From positions 1 through 6,038 of the forward strand of contig DAHVFK010000226.1 in NCBI GenBank assembly GCA_027317055.1: a stretch of 6,038 bases of DNA, read 5' to 3'. Under the pieces are notes generated by a model, which was not told where the DNA came from, did no database searches, and saw only the letters and a list, made by a program, of their open reading frames with translations. Of this stretch, positions 1 to 6,038 are shown piece by piece. How positions within the stretch are numbered: the first letter of the stretch is position 1; the number at the start of each line of letters is the position of its first letter. Origin of the DNA: Betaproteobacteria bacterium. GTDB taxonomy: Bacteria; Pseudomonadota; Gammaproteobacteria; Burkholderiales; SG8-39. A program made the position numbers and the translations under genes.

Positions 1-877
1 CGCACACCGGGATCATCCTGTCCTTGTTAAGTTGGTTATGGATGCGCAACCGATACATCTCCTGTGCAAGGCCCGCGCTCAACCATATTTCAAGTAACCT
101 CGGTATTAGCGTAGTTAGATCAAAAGTCCCCGGGAGATCATCAGCATGAGGCATGAGAATGAATATTTGATCATCATCTTTAATGCAACCCAGGGCGCCG
201 CCAAGCGGCTGATTACGAACAACACCACCATCGATATAGTTGCCGTGCGGAGCGAAAAGCACAGGGATCGCGGCTGACGCTACTAACGCGCCAATCAACA
301 GCTCGGAACTAGTAATGTATTCCCACCGATCTCGGCGAGTCGTATGGACAGGGGTGTGGAAGAAGTAATGCGCCTCCCGCGTGTGAATATTCGTTACTGC
401 GAAGGCGGCCGACGCCCGCGATTGATGAAATGTGGCCCATCGGGGTTCGAGGTGTTTCCGTAGCGTCTTTTTCAACGGCCGTGCGTTTAGAAGCGAGCGC
501 AATGGCCCCAATACGTTCGTGACTGCAGGCATGAGCCCTCTGCGCTTGGCGACTTGCCAAACAAGGGCTCCAACGATTGTCCACCACGATTGCTCTTCGG
601 GTCGCGCGCGAAACACGTCCACGGGCCTTAAGCTAGCCCACAGCGCTTTTATCTCCGAGACACTCATGCCCGCTGTCAGCGCAGCAGCATTGAGGGCGCC
701 CGCAGACGCTCCGGCTCGCACGCGAGGCGGACCTCCGAAGCGCTCGCACAAGACCTCTAGACAACCGACCTCCCATGCCGCGAGCGCCCCCCCGCCGGAG
801 AAGATTACCGCGTAAGGCTGAAGATTCGAGCCGTCCGCAGAATCACGATACTTATCAACCGTCGTGTCAGGTTCCAT
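1..877 (-). CDS. Patatin-like phospholipase, 3' end cut off by the window
   Basis: Predicted serine lipid acyl hydrolase of the patatin family, which cleaves fatty acyl chains from phospholipids or related esters using a Ser-Asp dyad. Reading back from the ATG at 875-877 gives 292 complete codons open to the window edge. The glycine-rich oxyanion segment is at residues 27-38 (SGGGALAAWEVG). The nucleophile elbow GASAG is at 56-60 with Ser58, and the Asp motif YIDGG has Asp216, followed by VRNQPL as is typical of the family. I see no signal peptide, so it is probably cytoplasmic. The usual GGGxRG reads GGGALA here, so the basic residue is Leu32 and the following Gly is Ala33. The start lies inside the preceding small gene with an 11-base overlap and no Shine-Dalgarno of its own, suggesting translational coupling. 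Codons such as ATA, CTA and AAT are more frequent than in the EAL gene. Family assignment is firm; substrate and role are unknown. Confidence 0.88.
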   Translation of the reverse strand, partial: MEPDTTVDKYRDSADGSNLQPYAVIFSGGGALAAWEVGCLEVLCERFGGPPRVRAGASAGALNAAALTAGMSVSEIKALWASLRPVDVFRARPEEQSWWTIVGALVWQVAKRRGLMPAVTNVLGPLRSLLNARPLKKTLRKHLEPRWATFHQSRASAAFAVTNIHTREAHYFFHTPVHTTRRDRWEYITSSELLIGALVASAAIPVLFAPHGNYIDGGVVRNQPLGGALGCIKDDDQIFILMPHADDLPGTFDLTTLIPRLLEIWLSAGLAQEMYRLRIHNQLNKDRMIPVC

Positions 878-1037
878 GGACGGAATCGCAGAGGGCGCGA
901 ATCCTGTCCAGCCTATCTTTAAGCGGCTCTACGATTCGCTGGATTTCTGGCTGCAGTTTATAAATCCATCCGATTCCGTCGGACGCTTCTGCTTTGACTT
1001 GCTCCAGCGCTTTGCAGCAAGGATGGTCATCGTTCAT
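867..1037 (-). CDS. Small 56-residue protein, unknown function, coupled to the patatin gene
   Basis: A short frame running from the ATG at 1035-1037 to the TGA at 867-869. I do not recognise the family. The protein starts MNDDHPCCKALEQVK, carries Cys7, Cys8 and Cys50, and its second half (about residues 28-50) alternates hydrophobic and charged residues as in an amphipathic helix or short coiled coil (QPEIQRIVEPLKDRLDRI). It has no signal peptide or membrane segment. Evidence that it is real: a GGAG lies 8 bases before the ATG, an in-frame TAA just upstream leaves no earlier start, and its stop overlaps the patatin start in the string ATGGAACCTGA. The overlap suggests co-translation with the phospholipase, so a partner or regulator of that enzyme is a fair guess but only a guess. 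It could also be a leader peptide whose translation opens the patatin start. Confidence 0.6.
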   Translation of the reverse strand: MNDDHPCCKALEQVKAEASDGIGWIYKLQPEIQRIVEPLKDRLDRIRALCDSVHGT

Positions 1038-1122
1038 GTGCTCTTCTCCGCGCGTCTGATGAACTAAATGGGTGGAAGATTACCCTTTTCCACTTCTTCG
1101 AGGTCGCTACCCTTCTGACCTG
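1038..1122 (-). other. Intergenic gap with an inverted repeat, probable promoter region
   Basis: This 85-base gap separates the end of the HAD gene from the small gene. A perfect 6-base inverted repeat, GTGGAA and TTCCAC (1072-1077 and 1088-1093), encloses a 10-base spacer about 35 bases upstream of the small gene's start. It could be an operator or a hairpin. There is no T-run beside it, so it is not a clear terminator. A TTGACA hexamer (complement of 1121-1126) overlaps the HAD stop codon and matches a sigma-70 -35 box. I see no good -10 box at the right distance, so I do not call a promoter. Confidence 0.3.
1046..1049 (-). promoter_or_regulatory. Ribosome binding site of the 56-residue gene
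   Basis: GGAG, within GGAGAAGAG, lies 8 bases before the ATG at 1037. This is the only convincing Shine-Dalgarno for the small gene plus patatin pair, so it probably serves both genes. Confidence 0.55.
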
Positions 1123-1768
1123 TCAACGCGTTGTCATTTCGGACGCACTATGTTCGACTGGTTCCTGCCATGGAACGCGCAATAACTTCCGCGAGGGCGG
1201 AGCGCCGGCTGGCGCTTTCAGGCCGATGCGGTTATGCCAGTAAGTATCAAGCCCAACGCTGGCGGTGCCAAACAAGTCATACCCAGACCCAGCACAAAAC
1301 AACACCCGCCGAGCCTCGAATCCCAGCTCCTCACGGGGCAAGCCGGTACTGGCGCGGATCGGGCTTGTACCATTGCGCACGCTCTGCAGTCACGACCACA
1401 TCGAAGGGTACGCCGAGCCGATCGGCTGCCATGCGGCCGAGCCGCTCGGAGCAATTGGTCGCGATGCCGAGCCGATGCGTCGCTCGCAGTGAGCAAAGTG
1501 TGGGGACTGCATCCGCCCAAGGCTCGAGCATAGTCCACGCCGCCTGGAGTCTATTCGCGTATTCCGCATCCAAGCCTACCGCCTCCGCCGCCTCGGCAAC
1601 GAGGGACTCGTAGGGTTGGTAGACGCCGCAAGCATAGGTGCGCCTGAGGTACTCCGCACGCCAAGCGCGCCCACGCTCCGGTGAGGGCGCGGCGCGCTCC
1701 CACACGCTCCAGGAATCGAGCAACGCGGTGAGTAGATCGAAAAGAACTGCCTGGTATCTGGCGCTCAT
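1123..1768 (-). pseudogene. HAD-family (haloacid dehalogenase-like) hydrolase, frameshifted
   Basis: Two overlapping frames together make one HAD hydrolase of about 214 residues, close to the usual length of haloacid dehalogenase-type enzymes. The first part (1331-1768, 145 residues) has motif I FDLLTALLDSW with nucleophile Asp11, motif II IATNCS with Thr104, and motif III YKPDP with Lys135, then hits TGA. The other frame, ending at 1123, carries motif IV (FCAGSGYDLFG) and a typical tail (VGLDTYWHNRIGLKAP). Removing one base from the four-base run at 1335-1338 (CCCC in the coding sense) joins the halves as QYRLAREELGF. Motif I is DxLT rather than the usual DxDxT of HAD phosphatases, as in a dehalogenase-like subgroup; these enzymes attack 2-haloacids or related substrates, but the substrate here is unknown. 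No Shine-Dalgarno precedes the ATG; the upstream bases are pyrimidine-rich. A recent pseudogene or a sequencing error are the likeliest explanations. Confidence 0.85.
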
Positions 1769-1879
1769 GAAGAAGAAAAGTCTATCGGAGCCGGGACCCG
1801 CAGATGATTTGGGACACCCTGGGTTTCGGGTTGTGCGTACGCCCGATCCTGGGAGTCGGCCACATTGTCATCTTCCCCG

Positions 1880-2026
1880 CTATCGAGAATGTCCGCAATT
1901 TCGGAAAAGCTTGAACCAATCGAGTCTGCAGAAAGGTCGACCGTGAGTCCCAGAGAGTCGTTCAAACATTCGTTGCAGCTCTTTCAGGGAACCGGCTGGA
2001 CTGACTACGAATCCCTGCATTTCATC
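1880..2026 (-). pseudogene. Possible remnant of an EAL-domain C-terminus
   Basis: Reading the minus strand from 2026 to the TAG at 1880-1882 gives DEMQGFVVSPAGSLKELQRM and about 28 further residues. The first 21 residues line up without gaps with the usual end of EAL phosphodiesterases, where a (C)DE(M/I)QG(F/Y) motif with the conserved Gln is followed by xxSxPxxxxE(L/F). Nothing upstream in any minus frame (2027-2327) looks like the rest of an EAL domain, there is no start codon context, and the residues after the match are unlike any EAL tail. It could be the last scrap of a decayed third EAL gene or chance similarity over a short span. It is not a copy of either neighbouring EAL protein, whose tails read CDQIQGYLYS and YAQGFGIS. 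Confidence 0.3.
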
Positions 2027-2047
2027 GCGGCGGCGCCCTGAACACGG

Positions 2048-2064
2048 CGGGGCGCAACGCCCCG
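2048..2064. repeat. Perfect GC-rich hairpin, 7-base stem
   Basis: CGGGGCG, a three-base CAA loop, then CGCCCCG. It would fold stably in RNA from either strand. No T-run follows on either side, so it is not a standard intrinsic terminator. It could limit 3' decay of the EAL sensor transcript or be a REP-like element; only one copy is visible here. Confidence 0.4.
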
Positions 2065-2252
2065 AGGCCCAGATCGATCCGAATTGATTTGGGTCGAAAT
2101 ATCAGGCGGAAATTAGGCACACTCGCGTTTTCGAGTTTTTCAATGGAAGAGGCCAAGAGCGGACAGGGGCGAAACGGCACATAAGGGAGTCACCCCCCCA
2201 GCGCGCTCGAGCTTGGCTCGGCTCCCCGACCAGGGCGAAACTGGGCGCCACT

Positions 2253-2267
2253 GGATCTTGAAGATCC
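2253..2267. repeat. Perfect 15-base palindrome after the EAL sensor gene
   Basis: GGATCTT and AAGATCC flank a single central base, 61 bases beyond the sensor's stop codon. The symmetry suits a protein binding site better than an RNA hairpin, since there is almost no loop. No T-run follows. Its role is unknown and chance is possible. Confidence 0.3.
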
Positions 2268-2327
2268 CGCTCGGCCAAATTCGACGCTTTGTCGTTCCAG
2301 TCCACGCGCAAAGCATCCGGCCGCTGT

Positions 2328-5300
2328 TTAGTCCCCGCTATCGCCTTCAGAATCTCCCGGATTCATTTTGAACGTCGCGTGCCAGTCACGGAATTTCTCG
2401 GGCGCAAGCGGCCGGCTGTAGAGATAGCCTTGGATCTGGTCGCACTTGAAGCGCCTCAGGATCTGCGCCTGCTCCTCGGCGTCGACGCCTTCGGCAACAA
2501 CTTTCAAATCCAAGGCATGGGCGAGCGAGACGGTTGCCGAGACGATAGCCATATGGTCGGGCTCATTCGCCATCTTTATGATGAAGGAGCGATCGATTTT
2601 GAGCGCGTCGACGGGCAGGGTCGCGAGATAGCCCAGCGAAGAGTATCCGGTTCCGAAGTCGTCGATGAAAAGCTGTATGCCCATCTTGTTCAGACGAGCG
2701 AGCACGTCCAAGGACGTGGCCGGGTCCTCCATCAAAGTGCTTTCCGTTATTTCGATCTGCAGGCGTGCCGGCGTGACGCCCCAGGTCGCGAACGCTGCCT
2801 CGATCCGGTCTATCAGCTCCGGGTCGTGCAGGTTGCGGGCCGAGAGGTTCACCGCGATCGGCATTTCGAGGCCCTCTCTTTGCCAAGCCATGCACTGACG
2901 CATGGCGGCATTGATCACCCAATAGGTGAGCGGCTTGATGAGCCCGCTGTACTCGGCAAGCGAGATGAACTCGCCCGGCGGCACCAGGCCGCGCTCGGGG
3001 TGCTGCCAGCGCACCAGGGCCTCGACCCCGCAAACCCGCCCCGACTCGATGTCGACCTTGGGCTGATAGTGCAGCAGCAACTGGTCGGATTCGATCGCGC
3101 GGCGCAACTCGCCGAGCAATACGAGGCGGTCTGGGCTTTGCTGATCCGATTTTCCCTCGTATACAGCGAAATCGTGACCTTTTATGCTTGCCTGGCGCGC
3201 CGCAATATCACTGTTCAGGATGAGCTCGTCCGCTACGGTGCCGTGTCCGGGATAAAGCGCAATGCCGCTATGCACTTCGACATCGAGGTGCATGTCGTCC
3301 ACCTCGAAGGGCTGGTGCATCGCTCGAGGCAGTTTGACCGCAACCTCCGCCGCATAGCGAGCGTCGCTTTTCGGCAGCAGGATGGCAAACTGGCTTCTAC
3401 CCACGCGCGCCAGCAGTTCGTCGCCGGTCACCTCGCCTTGCAAGCGCTGCGACACCTCTTGCAACAGCTTCTCCGCCTGCCGAAGGCCAAGCCCGTCCAC
3501 CAGGTCATGGAAGCGGGCAATGTTCAGGGTGAGCAGGGCGAGCGACCGGTTATGGGTTTGCGCTTCCGTGATCGCTTGCCGAAGGCGATCTTGAAGCTGG
3601 ACCGAGTTCGCCAGGCCGGTAAGCGCATCGAAGTAGGCCAATTTCCTGATCGTTTGTTCGGCATGCCTGTGCTCGGTGACATCTCGTATTGCGACGAGTA
3701 CGGTGCGGCCCCCTTCGAACTCCATCGGGCTAAGGCTGACATTAACCGGGAAGCGCGTGCCGTCCTTACGCTGCGCCGCCAGATCCGAGCGGGCTTCGCC
3801 CATCGCACGCACCGTCGGCGATCGCATGAATCCGCCTCTGAGGCCGATGTGCGCTTGCCGCAATTCTTCGGGTACGAGCAGCTCAACTGATTGGCCAACA
3901 AGCTCTGCTCGCGACCAGCCGAAGATTGTCTCGGCCTGACGATTGATCATCGTGATGACGCCCGCGGAATTAGTCGTCACGAGTGCGTCGGGCGACAGTT
4001 CGTAGAGGTCCGCAAAGCGTTTCTCCACGCGCGCCTGTTCAATCCGCGCCCGCAATGTGCCGATGCCAAACCCGACGTCATCCGCCACTTCCCCAAGCAG
4101 CTTGACCTCGGCGTCATCGAACGCGTCGGGTTCCGCGGCAAACAGGGTCAGCGTGCCGATCACCGCCCCGTCTATCCGCACCGGAAGCGCGACGGCCGAT
4201 GCGAAACCGTAGCGTTTCGCATGTTCGTGCCAGTCAGAGAGGCGCGGATCAGCCAGCATGTTTCTTACGATGCGGGGTTTCCGGGTGCGGATGGAGATGC
4301 CACTGAGGCGGTCGCCCTGCTCTGTATCGGCCCAAGTGAGCCCCAGGCGTTCGAGATCCCCCGGTTCAAAGCCGAATTGGGCCACCGGGCGAATACTTTT
4401 CTTCTCGTCCTGCTCGGCATAACCGACCCAGGCGGCGCGATAACCGCCTCGCTCGACTGTCACCCGGCACATGTCGGCGAGGAAGCTCTGCTCCGTGAGC
4501 GCGCTGAGCAAGGTACGGTTGCTCGCGCTGAGGGTGCGCAGCGCCCGGTTCGAGCGCTCGAGCGCCTTGGCATGCGCTTGCAGCCCGTTCGCCATGGTGT
4601 CGAAGGCGTGCCCCAGCGCGGCCACTTCGTCACCATTTCGCGTCAGGCCGGTGCGGACGCCCAGGTCGCCCGCCCCGAGTTTCTGCGCCGCCCGCGTGAG
4701 TGTCGATACGCGCCGCAGGACCAGCACGTCGGCAGCCCACCATGCCAGGGCGAAGATCAATAGCGCCACCCCGCCAAGGAGAGCAAGGTAGTTTACGAAA
4801 GTACGGTTAACGCGCTCGAGCAGTGGCGTTTTCGCGATGCTCGCGCTCACGTAGCCTTGACGGTCGCCGTTATGGTGAAGCGGCGCAAAGCCAAAAACCG
4901 CTGCTTCGCCGTCCAGCCCGACCGCCTCCACGACTCCTTTGCCGTTTTGTGCCAACAGCGCTTTGCCAAGTGGCAGGTCGTGCACGGATTGGCCGACCCA
5001 TTGTTCATGGCGGGGGTAGTGCGTAAGAACGGTACCGGTGCGGTCCAGGACGGTCAGGGCAAGGATATTGGATGCTTTTCGTTGAAGAAGTCGCATACCC
5101 AACCAGTCAAGATCAATCGCGACAAACACGACGGCCGTTACCTTGTCTTGCCCGTCAATGACGCGGTAGGCAACATTGACAGTGCTCTTGCCTGTGGCGT
5201 GACCGACCTGGTATTCGCCGACGGAGAATTTGCGGGTCTCGATCGCCCGGCGAAAGTAGGCTCGGTTATTCAGATAGAGGGGCTTCTTGTACGGAAGCGC

Positions 5301-5684
5301 GCTGCAAATCAGCTCGCCGTCGGCGCTGATCACGCCAATGTTCAGGTAGCGCGGATGCAGCCGGACCAATCCGGCAAGAAACGCGCCGCAGGTATTCGGG
5401 CCAGTGGCGTTCCCCGGATGTTGCGTTGCCACCCGCGTCTGCTGTGGTCGTATTTCGGGGCTCTCTGACAAACTGACGAGAAACGGCTGCGACAGCCCGA
5501 GTAAGTTCCTGTACTCGTCGGCTATTTGTTCCGCGAACTGCTGAACATTTGTCCGCGCGTCGTTGATCGCATCGCCGCGCTCTCGCACTGCGTCGTGGGT
5601 GAGAAATACGAAGGCGGGGGATATGCCCAGCAGGACGAGGAGCAACAGGCGCGCCCGCAGGCCGAAAAATCTTGATGTAGTCAT
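2328..5684 (-). CDS. Membrane-bound sensor c-di-GMP phosphodiesterase (sensor-HAMP-GAF-PAS-GGDEF-EAL)
   Basis: An 1118-residue inner-membrane protein predicted to hydrolyse c-di-GMP to pGpG. Numbering from the ATG at 5684: TM helix about 11-32; periplasmic PDC/Cache-like sensor about 33-298 (LYLNNRAYFRRA, GEYQVGHATGKSTVN), with Cys99 and Cys127 possibly forming a disulfide; TM helix about 299-321; HAMP about 322-376; short coiled linker; GAF about 395-546; PAS about 560-671; GGDEF about 676-846; EAL about 855-1105. The EAL site is complete: Glu888 in EAL, Asn946, Glu978 in EITES, Asp1008-Asp1009 in DDFGTGYSS, Lys1029, Glu1065 and Gln1085. The GGDEF signature is GRSQF (762-766), the metal-binding DxD is TLN and the RxxD inhibitory site is missing, so cyclase activity is very unlikely; such domains may instead bind GTP and tune the EAL. 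The ATG is preferred over a GTG nine codons upstream because a purine-rich site sits just before it. Family and direction of activity are firm; the signal is unknown. Confidence 0.95.
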   Translation of the reverse strand: MTTSRFFGLRARLLLLVLLGISPAFVFLTHDAVRERGDAINDARTNVQQFAEQIADEYRNLLGLSQPFLVSLSESPEIRPQQTRVATQHPGNATGPNTCGAFLAGLVRLHPRYLNIGVISADGELICSALPYKKPLYLNNRAYFRRAIETRKFSVGEYQVGHATGKSTVNVAYRVIDGQDKVTAVVFVAIDLDWLGMRLLQRKASNILALTVLDRTGTVLTHYPRHEQWVGQSVHDLPLGKALLAQNGKGVVEAVGLDGEAAVFGFAPLHHNGDRQGYVSASIAKTPLLERVNRTFVNYLALLGGVALLIFALAWWAADVLVLRRVSTLTRAAQKLGAGDLGVRTGLTRNGDEVAALGHAFDTMANGLQAHAKALERSNRALRTLSASNRTLLSALTEQSFLADMCRVTVERGGYRAAWVGYAEQDEKKSIRPVAQFGFEPGDLERLGLTWADTEQGDRLSGISIRTRKPRIVRNMLADPRLSDWHEHAKRYGFASAVALPVRIDGAVIGTLTLFAAEPDAFDDAEVKLLGEVADDVGFGIGTLRARIEQARVEKRFADLYELSPDALVTTNSAGVITMINRQAETIFGWSRAELVGQSVELLVPEELRQAHIGLRGGFMRSPTVRAMGEARSDLAAQRKDGTRFPVNVSLSPMEFEGGRTVLVAIRDVTEHRHAEQTIRKLAYFDALTGLANSVQLQDRLRQAITEAQTHNRSLALLTLNIARFHDLVDGLGLRQAEKLLQEVSQRLQGEVTGDELLARVGRSQFAILLPKSDARYAAEVAVKLPRAMHQPFEVDDMHLDVEVHSGIALYPGHGTVADELILNSDIAARQASIKGHDFAVYEGKSDQQSPDRLVLLGELRRAIESDQLLLHYQPKVDIESGRVCGVEALVRWQHPERGLVPPGEFISLAEYSGLIKPLTYWVINAAMRQCMAWQREGLEMPIAVNLSARNLHDPELIDRIEAAFATWGVTPARLQIEITESTLMEDPATSLDVLARLNKMGIQLFIDDFGTGYSSLGYLATLPVDALKIDRSFIIKMANEPDHMAIVSATVSLAHALDLKVVAEGVDAEEQAQILRRFKCDQIQGYLYSRPLAPEKFRDWHATFKMNPGDSEGDSGD

Positions 5685-5866
5685 GTCCACCCTTTCAAGC
5701 GAACAGCGCACGACCAGATATTACGGGAAATCTTAGGCCATCCCGACGCAAAGGGCGTGATGTGAGCGTCGACCATGCCGAGCCGTTTAACCTGAACGAG
5801 CCTGCCGGGATTCTTTGAGTCCCGCGTAGGTCGGGGAGCGCATGGCCAACCTGTAGCAAGGGGGAG
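5685..5866 (-). other. Gap between the two EAL genes, weak promoter and hairpin candidates
   Basis: These 182 bases lie between the stop of the upstream EAL gene and the sensor start. An imperfect hairpin at 5804-5825 (a GGGA/TCCC core extended by GC pairs past a one-base bulge) sits about 42 bases after the upstream stop, but no T-run follows it. TAATAT (complement of 5718-5723), 33 bases before the sensor ATG, could be a -10 box, but no matching -35 box is at the normal distance. The gap is long enough for an independent promoter, so co-transcription with the upstream gene is uncertain. No c-di-GMP riboswitch pattern was recognised. Confidence 0.25.
5690..5695 (-). promoter_or_regulatory. 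Ribosome binding site that sets the sensor start
   Basis: AAAGGG lies 5 bases before the ATG at 5684. The frame stays open upstream to a GTG at 5711, but that start has no such site and would add nine polar residues ahead of the first membrane helix. Confidence 0.6.
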
Positions 5867-6038
5867 CTACGCGATTTCCGATAGAGGGCCGGGCTGAGAA
5901 ATGCCGAATCCCTGCGCATAGTCGACACCCAGTTTCCTGAGTACCGTGATCGTGGCCTGGTCCTCGACCAGTTCGGCAACCGTCTTTACGCCGATTATCC
6001 TTGCGACTCTGTGCACCGACTTGAGCCTGGCCATATCC
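5867..6038 (-). CDS. EAL-domain protein, C-terminal end only
   Basis: The frame enters from the right edge and ends at the TAG at 5867-5869, giving 56 complete residues. They match the last third of an EAL c-di-GMP phosphodiesterase domain: a helix DMARLKSVHRVARIIG, the strand KTVAELVED with the conserved Glu22 (the AEGVE position), and LGVDYAQGFGIS with the conserved Gln42, ending QPGPLSEIA. The AELVED and VDYAQGFGI forms are common in PAS-GGDEF-EAL proteins, so the missing part may carry such domains, but that is inference. Whether the enzyme is active cannot be judged because the EAL, Asn and DDFG motifs lie outside. It is in the same orientation as the downstream sensor. Confidence 0.88.
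   Translation of the reverse strand, partial: DMARLKSVHRVARIIGVKTVAELVEDQATITVLRKLGVDYAQGFGISQPGPLSEIA

Larger units (their letters stand above)
1769..2327. other. Gene-poor stretch between the HAD gene and the EAL sensor
   Basis: About 560 bases with no gene I can defend. It holds two perfect palindromes (2048-2064 and 2253-2267), a run of seven C at 2192-2198, and a possible EAL tail fragment (1880-2026). The short open frames here (a 66-residue one ending in an ATGA overlap with the HAD start, and a 69-residue one just after the EAL sensor) start with TTG, lack ribosome binding sites and resemble no family I know. On the plus strand, ACTCG and CGAGT around 2121-2136 form a 5-base stem followed by a T-run, a weak terminator-like shape with no plus-strand gene to serve. 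Confidence 0.5.

Noticed and set aside
309..587. 92-residue minus-strand frame
   Set aside because: It is out of frame with, and fully inside, the patatin gene on the same strand. The patatin frame carries the catalytic motifs.
1..877. CBASS-type defence operon with a patatin effector
   Set aside because: No cyclic-nucleotide synthase of the CD-NTase type is visible in the window, and the adjacent c-di-GMP genes are ordinary signalling enzymes. It cannot be judged without the region beyond the left edge.
1331..1338. Programmed +1 frameshift in the HAD gene
   Set aside because: The CCCCGTGA context is mildly suggestive, but re-pairing of the proline tRNA after a +1 slip at CCG would be poor and I know of no HAD enzyme made this way. 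Mutation or sequence error is simpler.
1765..1965. 66-residue minus-strand frame with an ATGA overlap to the HAD start
   Set aside because: It has a TTG start, no ribosome binding site, an acidic low-complexity sequence with no family, and lies in decayed-looking DNA. The overlap may be chance.
2102..2311. 69-residue minus-strand frame just after the EAL sensor
   Set aside because: It has a TTG start, no ribosome binding site, no motif, and crosses a run of seven C.
2289..3890. Long 533-residue open frame on the plus strand
   Set aside because: It lies antisense to the EAL sensor gene, whose domains and catalytic motifs are unmistakable. Long antisense frames are common opposite GC-rich genes, and the translation shows no domain.
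3891..4763. 290-residue open frame on the plus strand
   Set aside because: It is also antisense to the GAF-HAMP part of the sensor gene. It has no recognisable motif.
5695..5979. 94-residue minus-strand frame at the right end
   Set aside because: It overlaps the EAL C-terminal frame, which has clear family motifs. The translation is Arg/Ser-rich and featureless.
1..6038. CRISPR array, tRNA, rRNA or insertion sequence
   Set aside because: I found no regularly spaced repeats, no cloverleaf-like or rRNA sequence, and no transposase or terminal inverted repeats by eye.

Overview
The window is about 6 kb of fairly GC-rich DNA, and every gene I can support lies on the minus strand. It reads like a proteobacterial chromosome, most likely beta- or gammaproteobacterial. 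That assignment rests only on codon style, gene density and the large multi-domain cyclic-di-GMP (c-di-GMP) signalling protein; no rRNA or other taxonomic marker is present.

In the direction of transcription (right to left), the window opens with the last 56 residues of an EAL-domain protein (5867-6038). After a 182-base gap comes a complete membrane-bound sensor (2328-5684) that probably degrades c-di-GMP. Its order is TM, periplasmic sensor, TM, HAMP, GAF, PAS, degenerate GGDEF, intact EAL. Two EAL proteins in a row mark this half as a c-di-GMP signalling locus.

A gene-poor stretch of about 560 bases (1769-2327) follows. It holds two perfect palindromes and a short reading frame resembling the tail of a third EAL protein, so it may be the remains of a decayed gene. 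Next is a haloacid-dehalogenase-type (HAD) hydrolase (1123-1768). All its sequence motifs are recognisable, but it is split by a single-base frameshift in a run of four C.

The left end holds a two-gene unit: a 56-residue protein of unknown function (867-1037) with a good ribosome binding site, overlapping by 11 bases the start of a patatin-like phospholipase (1-877). The phospholipase runs off the left edge. Its Ser and Asp catalytic motifs are intact, but its oxyanion-hole motif is altered. The stretch looks more AT-rich in codon choice than the EAL gene and may have a different history.

The signalling half and the left-hand genes share orientation only; nothing shows that they work together. 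I see no CRISPR array, tRNA, rRNA, insertion sequence or complete novel system. The most unusual items are the small-protein/patatin pair, the frameshifted HAD gene and the possible third EAL fragment.
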